A stretch of DNA of 5,465 nucleotides from Bacteroidales bacterium (GTDB lineage Bacteria; Bacteroidota; Bacteroidia; Bacteroidales; P3), in NCBI GenBank assembly GCA_031286005.1, contig JAITVC010000064.1:1-5465 (forward strand). The letters are read 5' to 3'. The position numbers and the translations under genes are program-made. The notes beneath the pieces are model-generated. The model was not told where the DNA came from and searched no databases. It saw only the letters and a list, made by a program, of their open reading frames with translations. Positions 1 through 5,465 of the stretch are shown piece by piece. Position 1 is the first letter of the stretch. The number at the start of each line of letters is the position of its first letter.

Positions 1-970
1 TTTCGAGTGTTTGAGGCAATATGTGGAGGAGGTTTTGTTTCACTTCATTGCTGTAAGCCACAACAGAGCCTTTGAAAACTGCCGAACTTCCCGGCAAGGA
101 TGTAATGCGATGGGCTATATAGCCGCCCGTGCAGCTTTCGGCAGTGGATAGGGTTTGTTTTTTATCTTTCAGCAATCGGAATATAACGGATTCCAAACTC
201 TCGTTGTCATAGCCGTAGATTTCGGGAATCAAGCGGTGCATTTCGTCTAACTGTTTGGCCATTTCTTGCTTTAAGAGGGTTTCATCATTTCCGAAAGCAG
301 ACAAGCGCAGGCGCAGGATGCCGGGTTGGGGCAGGTAGGCGAGTTTGAAATTGGAAGGCAACGCATCTTCCCAAGACGCAATTCTATCGGACAAATGTGA
401 TTCGCTCAACCCTTGCGTCATTAGGGTTTTGTTTAAGATGAATTGTCCGCCGTTTAAGGCTTTCAGTCGAGGCAGTAAATTCAGTTCCATCATCGTTTTC
501 ATCTCAAAAGGTACACCGGCTAATGAGATAAGGATGCCCTTGTTTGGTGTGTTGAACCACATGCCGGGCGCTGTTCCGCAAGTGTTTACAATCACTTCGC
601 AACAATCGGGAACTTCGGCTTGCTTGCGGTTGATTTCGGTCATTTCGAAACCTCGTGCTTTAAACCGCTTGATATTATTAGCCAGCATAGCCTCATTCAT
701 TACCATTTTGGCATTGAAGATATGGGCTAAGCATTGTTTGGTGATGTCGTCTTTGGTGGGGCCTAATCCGCCGGTTGTAATCACTAAATCATGTGTAGAG
801 ATAGCGGATTTGATGGCTGTTTCGATTTCTTGTCCGTTGTCGGAAATGGTTAAAACTTCGGTAACTTTGATACCGATTAAAGTCAGTTGTTCGGCCAGCC
901 ACGAAGCGTTGGTGTTGATGACTTGCCCGATGAGGAGTTCGTCGCCGATAGAGATTAGTTTTGCTTGCAT
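1..970 (-). CDS. cinA: CinA family protein (NMN deamidase / CinA), 3'-truncated by window edge
   Basis: Reading the minus strand from the ATG at 970 gives 323 codons without a stop, running off the left edge. CinA proteins are usually about 415 residues, so roughly the last 90 are missing. The N-terminal MoCF-biosynthesis-like domain is clear: IGDELLIGQVINTNA near residues 8-22, TTGGLGPTKDD at 65-75, then an APGMWF segment and LAGVPFEMK. The C-terminal CinA/PncC domain begins before TAESCTGG at residues 276-283, the signature of the nicotinamide mononucleotide deamidase active site. Family knowledge: the C-domain converts NMN to nicotinic acid mononucleotide in pyridine nucleotide salvage, and the N-domain has been linked to ADP-ribose hydrolysis. 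Some homologues are competence- or damage-induced, but nothing here shows that. The protein should be cytoplasmic. The gene starts 12 bp after the toxin-like gene and has no obvious promoter of its own. The family call is very secure; the physiological role is inferred. Confidence 0.95.
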   Translation of the reverse strand, partial: MQAKLISIGDELLIGQVINTNASWLAEQLTLIGIKVTEVLTISDNGQEIETAIKSAISTHDLVITTGGLGPTKDDITKQCLAHIFNAKMVMNEAMLANNIKRFKARGFEMTEINRKQAEVPDCCEVIVNTCGTAPGMWFNTPNKGILISLAGVPFEMKTMMELNLLPRLKALNGGQFILNKTLMTQGLSESHLSDRIASWEDALPSNFKLAYLPQPGILRLRLSAFGNDETLLKQEMAKQLDEMHRLIPEIYGYDNESLESVIFRLLKDKKQTLSTAESCTGGYIAHRITSLPGSSAVFKGSVVAYSNEVKQNLLHILPQTLE

Positions 971-982
971 TGATTGTTGGTA

Positions 983-1321
983 TTAATTAATCCGATGTGC
1001 ATCTTTTTGACCATTGGTTATATGATGTATCAAAACAGCATTTTCAGTTTCAGAATATTCAAATAAAATATACCAAACAGTTTTGCTATTTGATACTTTA
1101 TATTTGATGTATGTAACATTTTTGCCGTAAATCAGTTTGAAATAGTCTTGCAGTGGAGTTTTCCAAAGAAATTTGTGAGGAATGTTTTCGTAGATGGATT
1201 CGATAATATCTGTTACGTACTCATCGGCATTCTCGTAGAAAGAAAAATAGTGTTTTTCAAACAACGTAAATGCCCATTCTTGTAGAAACGCTTTAACTTG
1301 CTGTGAAAATTTTATATTCAT
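983..1321 (-). CDS. RelE/ParE-like toxin, Bacteroidota type (putative)
   Basis: This is a 112-residue protein starting MNIKFSQQVKAF. I chose the ATG at 1321 because it overlaps the stop of the preceding small gene in TAATG; an in-frame ATG at 1336 would lie inside that gene. The size, the helical first half (KHYFSFYENADEYVTDI, about residues 23-39) and the strand-rich second half (YGKNVTYIKYKVSNSKTVWYILF, about 65-87, then HHITNGQ) resemble Bacteroidetes proteins annotated as RelE/ParE-family toxins of type II toxin-antitoxin systems. RelE members cleave mRNA at the ribosome and ParE members block DNA gyrase; the sequence does not let me choose. Two 60-base stretches inside the gene (1021-1080 and 1081-1140) each hold only 15 G+C, against 26 in the cinA stretch 841-900. 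It may have been acquired separately from its neighbours. The call rests on resemblance and on the two-gene architecture. Confidence 0.62.
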   Translation of the reverse strand: MNIKFSQQVKAFLQEWAFTLFEKHYFSFYENADEYVTDIIESIYENIPHKFLWKTPLQDYFKLIYGKNVTYIKYKVSNSKTVWYILFEYSETENAVLIHHITNGQKDAHRIN

Positions 1322-1506
1322 TACTTCCAATCCCAACGGCGCATTTCAGAACGGATACTTAGTAAAAGTTCGTCTTTTGTCAGAGCGTTTTTCCAAGATG
1401 TTTTTTCGATTAATTTTTCTTCTGTAATATGGCTCGCATAAGCAACAGCAGAATCATTGGCCGAACTGAGTATAGAATCGTCTGTTTTATAGGGATGGCG
1501 TTTCAT
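1321..1506 (-). CDS. Small putative antitoxin upstream of the RelE/ParE-like toxin
   Basis: This 61-residue protein starts MKRHPYKTDD at the ATG at 1506 and ends RRWDWK. I do not recognise a defined family. The N-terminal third is polar with no clear fold. The rest looks helical and charged: EEKLIEKTSWKNALTKDELLLSIRSEMRRWDWK has regularly spaced hydrophobic residues, which would suit a toxin-wrapping segment. No obvious helix-turn-helix or ribbon-helix-helix DNA-binding domain is visible, so autorepression is not shown. The antitoxin role is inferred from position: a very short gene with its own promoter directly before a toxin-like gene, sharing one base with it (TAATG), the usual layout for type II modules. 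The start is supported by the promoter -7 element 17 bases upstream. It could instead be a small hypothetical protein unrelated to toxin control. Confidence 0.6.
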   Translation of the reverse strand: MKRHPYKTDDSILSSANDSAVAYASHITEEKLIEKTSWKNALTKDELLLSIRSEMRRWDWK

Positions 1507-1522
1507 GTCAATAATATTTTTG

Positions 1523-1554
1523 CAAAGTTACGAACAAAAAATGAAACCACCAAA
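1523..1554 (-). promoter_or_regulatory. Bacteroidota-type sigma-ABfr promoter for the toxin-antitoxin-like pair
   Basis: On the minus strand TTTG (1554-1551) is followed by exactly 20 bases and then TAACTTTG (1530-1523). This matches the established Bacteroidetes housekeeping promoter, a -33 TTTG and a -7 TAnnTTTG separated by about 19-21 bases. It lies in the 65-bp gap between tsaB and the antitoxin-like gene. Transcription should begin around 1515-1519, leaving a leader of only about 10 bases before the ATG at 1506. Confidence 0.75.
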
Positions 1555-1571
1555 TATCTTTTGTTAAAGTT

Positions 1572-2255
1572 TTATTTGAGTCCTTTGACGGATGGTTTCC
1601 CGGCAATAAAATCTTTTAGGTAAAAAGGCTCAAAATAGGCTACATCTTCAAAGATTTTGTTTTCAAAAGCATTTTGAGCTATAGGAATCATGTTTTTGGC
1701 CGAAAACTTTAAAGTTTCGTCAATCGTGATTAGGGGGTAATTCAGGAAAACGCCTTTGCATTTTGTTGCGCCATCGCCTAATAAAATTAATGGTTGTTTA
1801 GCAAAGCCGGCATACGAATTTTCATCTATGATGTCGGCTTGAACCTCGCGCAAGCATTCGTTTTTGGCATTGTAAATGGCTGCGTAAACTTCCATGCGCC
1901 GTGCATCAATCATCGGAATGAATAAATGATTTTCAGAATAAGATTTTGCGGCCGTTTGTGCCAATGCTTGCAATGAATTTACGGCAATCAATGGTTTGTT
2001 CAAAGCGTAACAAAGTCCTTTGGCTGTGGATACGCCGATACGCAAGCCTGTGTATGATCCGGGCCCTTTGCTTACTGCAATGGCATCCAAATCCGAAAAC
2101 TTAGCCCCCGCTTCTTTCATCACTTCATCTATAAAAATAGTCGTTAAAGCAGCATGAGAAAGTCCTTCGTGATTTTCTCGAATAGCCAACACATCCTTGC
2201 CATCAGAAAGAGCAACGGAGCAGATGGGGGTGGAGGTTTCGATTAGGAGAATCAT
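1572..2255 (-). CDS. tsaB: tRNA N6-threonylcarbamoyladenosine biosynthesis protein TsaB
   Basis: The 227-residue product begins MILLIETSTPICSVALS, the ASKHA-fold phosphate-binding start of the TsaB/YeaZ family. The diagnostic GPGSYTGLRIG is at residues 64-74 and is followed by STAKGLCYALNKPLIAVNSLQALA. DARRMEVYAAIY at about 117-128 and the C-terminal YFEPFYLKDF also fit the family, and the length is normal. TsaB is a non-catalytic partner that dimerises with the catalytic subunit TsaD and, with TsaE, transfers threonylcarbamoyl from TC-AMP (made by TsaC) to A37 of ANN-decoding tRNAs. It acts in the cytoplasm and is essential in many bacteria. TsaD, TsaE and TsaC are not in the window. The gene follows eno by 74 bp, and that gap contains short repeats but no recognisable TAnnTTTG element. 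It may therefore be read through from eno. No Shine-Dalgarno sequence precedes the ATG. Confidence 0.96.
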   Translation of the reverse strand: MILLIETSTPICSVALSDGKDVLAIRENHEGLSHAALTTIFIDEVMKEAGAKFSDLDAIAVSKGPGSYTGLRIGVSTAKGLCYALNKPLIAVNSLQALAQTAAKSYSENHLFIPMIDARRMEVYAAIYNAKNECLREVQADIIDENSYAGFAKQPLILLGDGATKCKGVFLNYPLITIDETLKFSAKNMIPIAQNAFENKIFEDVAYFEPFYLKDFIAGKPSVKGLK

Positions 2256-2261
2256 GGTAAA

Positions 2262-2289
2262 GAGGTGCGAGGTGTGAGGTGCGAGGTGG
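2262..2289. repeat. Four tandem 7-bp repeats (GAGGTGN) in the eno-tsaB spacer
   Basis: On the plus strand four contiguous heptamers read GAGGTGC (2262), GAGGTGT (2269), GAGGTGC (2276) and GAGGTGG (2283), differing only at the last base. They lie just upstream of the tsaB start. Short heptad-like intergenic repeats of this kind occur in Bacteroidota genomes; no function is known to me for this copy. Confidence 0.85.
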
Positions 2290-2310
2290 GCTTATAACAC
2301 ACCTCGTACC
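2264..2310. repeat. Inverted repeat with two alternative left arms in the eno-tsaB spacer
   Basis: The arm 2298-2310 (CACACCTCGTACC) can pair with 2264-2276 as 13 bp with a 21-base loop. Its part 2300-2310 can instead pair with 2278-2288 as 11 bp with an 11-base loop. Each pairing has one non-Watson-Crick position, G-T on the plus strand and A-C on the minus strand. The two hairpins exclude each other because they share the right arm. The tsaB-sense strand has no U-tract after the stem, so this is not a canonical terminator. Confidence 0.6.
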
Positions 2311-2327
2311 CAGAAACCCCGTACCCA
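2301..2327. repeat. Imperfect 12-bp direct repeat next to the end of eno
   Basis: ACCTCGTACCCA (2301-2312) and ACCCCGTACCCA (2316-2327) differ at one base and begin 15 bases apart. The first copy overlaps the right arm of the inverted repeat. They end 2 bases from the eno stop codon and probably belong to the same degenerate repeat block. Confidence 0.55.
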
Positions 2328-2329
2328 AT

Positions 2330-3646
<1,317 letters not shown>

Positions 3647-3653
<7 letters not shown>

Positions 3654-3973
3654 TTTATCGGTTCTTCTACAAAAATAAAAATATCTTCATTGTCGCGTTT
3701 CATTAGGAAGTTTTCTCGTGCCACTTTTTCGAGGTGGTCTAAATTGTTAGCCAATAGATTGATGGCTTTTTTGTTGGCCTCAATCTGTTGGCGATAATAA
3801 TCACGTTCGGCCTTGTATTCTTTGAGTTGGTTGCGCAACCGTTGGCGAGATACCAAATTGTTTGAACTAAAGAAAATCGTCCAAGCGCCAAATACGATGA
3901 TGGTTAAGACATATTTATCGGTTAAATATTTCAAATAACGATGGGATTTTATATAGCTCAAAAAGTTCTTCAT
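3647..3973 (-). CDS. Septum formation initiator, FtsB/DivIC family
   Basis: This 108-residue bitopic membrane protein has a short basic cytoplasmic N-terminus and one predicted transmembrane helix at about residues 21-36 (YVLTIIVFGAWTIFF). A charged coiled coil follows at about 40-80 (RQRLRNQLKEYKAERDYYRQQIE and onward), then the conserved segment LEKVARENFLMKRDNEDIF at 81-99. This is the layout of FtsB/DivIC proteins, which join FtsL and FtsQ/DivIB at the septum and help activate septal peptidoglycan synthesis. The C-terminal motif is typical of Bacteroidota members. The start at 3973 overlaps the lgt stop as ATGA, which suggests translational coupling. The final residues PINN are encoded in the octamer-like repeat. 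FtsB and DivIC cannot be separated from sequence alone, so I give no symbol. Confidence 0.88.
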
Positions 3974-4779
3974 GCGTGCTTTGGAAAATTAGGCAGTTTG
4001 TTTTTTAGAGCCAGCCATAGAATGGCAACACCGGCTAAAATAAACGGAATGCTGAGGATTTGCCCCATATCTAAAATCATCCTGTTTTCAAAATCCACCT
4101 GCACTTCTTTCACCATTTCCACGCCGAAACGTGCGCCAAAGAGCAGGATGAGGAAACAGCCGAAAATAATACCGTCTTTGGGTTTGTAATTTTGCTTGAT
4201 GTAGTAGCCCAAGAGGCCTGCAAAGATAATGAGGTAGGATAGGGCTTCGTAGATTTGCGTGGGATGTTTGGGCAGGATTTCGAGGTTGCGCTCAAAGATG
4301 AATCCCCACGGGAGTGTGGTGGCGTGGCCGTAGATTTCGGAATTGATCAAGTTGCCCAAACGCACAAAAACACCGGTTATGGCTACAAAAATGACCACTC
4401 GGTCGGCCATATACCAAAACGATGTTTTGTGTTTTCGTGCGGCGAAATACAAAGCGATTAAAATACCGATGGCTGCGCCGTGGCTGGCTAATCCCCCGTC
4501 TCTAATTTTTAGAATTTCGATAGGTTGGGACAAATAATAGGACGGTTCATAGAATAAACAATGCCCCAAGCGTGCGCCAACAATGGTAGCGATGGCCAAA
4601 TAATACAGCAGTGTGTCGGGAATGGTAAGGTCGTTTTTCTCTTTCTTCATCATCCACAAACACATGTAAAACGTGATAGCGAACGATATTGCAAACATCA
4701 AACCATACCAGCGAATTTCAAACCCTCCGATGGAAAATGCCACAGGGTCTATGTTCCAAGTGATGTAATTGAGTACCAT
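3970..4779 (-). CDS. lgt: Phosphatidylglycerol--prolipoprotein diacylglyceryl transferase
   Basis: The 269-residue inner-membrane protein catalyses the first step of lipoprotein maturation: transfer of diacylglyceryl from phosphatidylglycerol to the lipobox cysteine. Several hydrophobic segments fit the multi-pass Lgt fold, for example about 25-43, 56-75, 100-114, 126-140, 181-194, 203-216 and 240-257. Family motifs are present: RWYG at 23-26, GARLGHCLFYE at 68-78, GGLASHG at 95-101 with H100 (E. coli H103), RLGNLINSEIYG at 140-151 (R140, N143 and E148 match E. coli R143, N146 and E151), HPTQIYEA at 172-179, and RFGVE at 217-221 (R217 and E221 match R239 and E243). The length is close to the family norm. 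Its ATG shares one base with the merR stop (TAATG) and its stop overlaps the ftsB-like start (ATGA), placing it inside an operon. No Shine-Dalgarno is visible, so coupling to merR translation probably matters. Confidence 0.98.
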   Translation of the reverse strand: MVLNYITWNIDPVAFSIGGFEIRWYGLMFAISFAITFYMCLWMMKKEKNDLTIPDTLLYYLAIATIVGARLGHCLFYEPSYYLSQPIEILKIRDGGLASHGAAIGILIALYFAARKHKTSFWYMADRVVIFVAITGVFVRLGNLINSEIYGHATTLPWGFIFERNLEILPKHPTQIYEALSYLIIFAGLLGYYIKQNYKPKDGIIFGCFLILLFGARFGVEMVKEVQVDFENRMILDMGQILSIPFILAGVAILWLALKNKLPNFPKHA

Positions 4780-5102
4780 TATAAATTATCTTTTAAGTCT
4801 AACAAAAAGGTTTTAATATTTTTTAACGTTTTGACGACCTCGAAGTTGACGTTTGCAGCATCGGAGGTCTTGGTTTTTAAGCGGTCTTTGGCGCCTTGCA
4901 GCGTGAACCCCTGTTCTTTGACCAAATGGTATATTTGGTGAAAATAATCAACGTCTGAAACGGTAAACAAGCGGTTGCCTTTTTTGTTGCGCTGAGGCTT
5001 TATGACGTCAAATTCGGTTTCCCAAAAGCGAATGAGAGATGTATTAACTTTAAACATTTCAGCAACTTCGCCAATGGTGTAGAATAATTTGCCGGATTCC
5101 AT
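4779..5102 (-). CDS. Small MerR-type transcriptional regulator
   Basis: This is a 107-residue protein. Residues 6-27 (LFYTIGEVAEMFKVNTSLIRFW) form the MerR helix-turn-helix, followed by ETEFDVIKPQRNKKGNRLFTVSDVDYF, with the wing around 38-46 and the second helical pair to about residue 77. The NRLFTVSDV segment replaces the usual RxYxxxDI of MerR proteins. Only about 30 residues follow the DNA-binding domain. They are predicted to form a dimerising helix, and there is no ligand domain. The protein has no cysteine, so a thiol-based metal or redox sensor like MerR, ZntR or SoxR is excluded. It sits 3 bp after the M23 peptidase gene and overlaps lgt by one base. Regulation of this envelope operon is plausible but unproven, and the target and signal are unknown. 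Small MerR proteins of this type are common in Bacteroidota. Confidence 0.85.
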   Translation of the reverse strand: MESGKLFYTIGEVAEMFKVNTSLIRFWETEFDVIKPQRNKKGNRLFTVSDVDYFHQIYHLVKEQGFTLQGAKDRLKTKTSDAANVNFEVVKTLKNIKTFLLDLKDNL

Positions 5103-5105
5103 AAC

Positions 5106-5465
5106 TTACGACATACTTTGGTTAATCTCGTTCGCTTTTTCAAGAATCTTATCGTACTCGTCGGGCGTTAAATCGCTGAAGAAATAAAATACCGGATTCA
5201 CTTTTTTACCGCTTAAGATGACTTCGTAATGCAAATGCGAGCCGGTTGAACGGCCGGTGCTTCCCATATAGCCGATTAAATCGCCGCGTTTAACTTGTTG
5301 GCCTTGACGAACGGCGACTTTGCTCAAATGCCCGTATAACGACTGAAAACCGTACCCGTGATTAATGACAATCACAATGCCATATCCGCCATAACCCTGA
5401 ATGCCATTGCCGGATTTGCTAATGGTGCCGTCGCCGGTGGCATAAATCGGAGTGCCTTGCGGGCC
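5106..5465 (-). CDS. M23-family peptidase (LytM/peptidoglycan DD-metallopeptidase-like), 5'-truncated by window edge
   Basis: The visible C-terminal 119 residues run in frame from the right edge (GPQGTPIYATGDGTI) to the TAA at 5106; the start lies outside the window. The GTG at 5375 is an internal valine codon (INHGYG follows), not a start. The segment covers most of an M23 catalytic domain: YGHLS at about visible residues 44-48, whose His matches a catalytic His of LytM, and GSTGRSTGSHLHYEV at about 68-82, containing the HxH pair (H77 catalytic, H79 zinc ligand). The upstream HxxxD zinc half-site should lie just before the window edge and cannot be checked. These enzymes cleave peptidoglycan cross-links or, when degenerate, activate other hydrolases. 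All visible catalytic positions are intact, so activity is plausible. The tail after the domain (about 93-119) is short and helical. It is likely periplasmic or membrane-anchored, but the N-terminus is needed to confirm that. Confidence 0.93.
   Translation of the reverse strand, partial: GPQGTPIYATGDGTISKSGNGIQGYGGYGIVIVINHGYGFQSLYGHLSKVAVRQGQQVKRGDLIGYMGSTGRSTGSHLHYEVILSGKKVNPVFYFFSDLTPDEYDKILEKANEINQSMS

Noticed and set aside
345..986. A 213-codon open frame on the plus strand.
   Set aside because: It is entirely antisense to cinA, whose frame carries clear family motifs, and its own translation resembles no protein I recognise.
1322..1336. A longer start for the toxin-like gene at 1336 (MGLEV before MNIKFS).
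   Set aside because: It would lie inside the antitoxin-like coding region. The ATG at 1321, overlapping that gene's stop as TAATG, gives the usual coupled layout and a more natural N-terminus.
2262..2310. CRISPR array or rho-independent terminator.
   Set aside because: The units are 7 bp with no spacers, so this is not CRISPR. The hairpins are not followed by a U-tract on the minus strand, so it is not a canonical intrinsic terminator.
4110..4941. Several open frames on both strands overlapping lgt and merR.
   Set aside because: They are out-of-frame or antisense shadows of lgt and merR and show no domain signature of their own.
5106..5375. An 89-residue M23 gene starting at the GTG at 5375.
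   Set aside because: The same frame stays open to the window edge and encodes M23-domain sequence (GTPIYATGDGTI) upstream, so the GTG is an internal valine codon.

Overview
The window is a compact stretch in which every recognised gene lies on the minus strand, so transcription runs from high to low coordinates. It looks chromosomal and fits Bacteroidota (Bacteroidetes). The reasons are a close match to the phylum-specific promoter (TTTG, 20 bases, TAnnTTTG) at 1523-1554, the almost complete lack of Shine-Dalgarno sequences, Bacteroidota-like FtsB/DivIC and MerR proteins, and short-period tandem repeats in spacers. I cannot place it below phylum with confidence.

In transcription order the right half reads: an M23 metallopeptidase (partial, N-terminus beyond the right edge), a small MerR-type regulator, lgt (prolipoprotein diacylglyceryl transferase), a FtsB/DivIC-type septum protein, and eno (enolase). 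The spacing is very tight: 3 bp between M23 and merR, a TAATG overlap between merR and lgt, an ATGA overlap between lgt and ftsB, and 27 bp before eno. The first four genes look like an envelope and cell-division operon covering peptidoglycan hydrolysis, lipoprotein lipidation and the divisome. Enolase is carried at its end, possibly with its own promoter.

The left half reads tsaB (tRNA t6A modification), a two-gene toxin-antitoxin-like module, and cinA (partial, C-terminus beyond the left edge). The module has its own promoter, joins its two genes by a TAATG overlap, is AT-rich for much of its second gene, and stops only 12 bp before cinA. It therefore looks like an accessory insertion among housekeeping genes.

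Two spacers hold short tandem repeats: four 7-bp units between eno and tsaB, with competing hairpins, and about four degenerate 8-bp units between ftsB and eno. No tRNA, rRNA, CRISPR array, IS element or convincing intrinsic terminator was seen. No gene-free stretch exceeds 300 bases. Nothing here looks like a wholly new system. The toxin-antitoxin-like pair and the repeat spacers are the most interesting parts.
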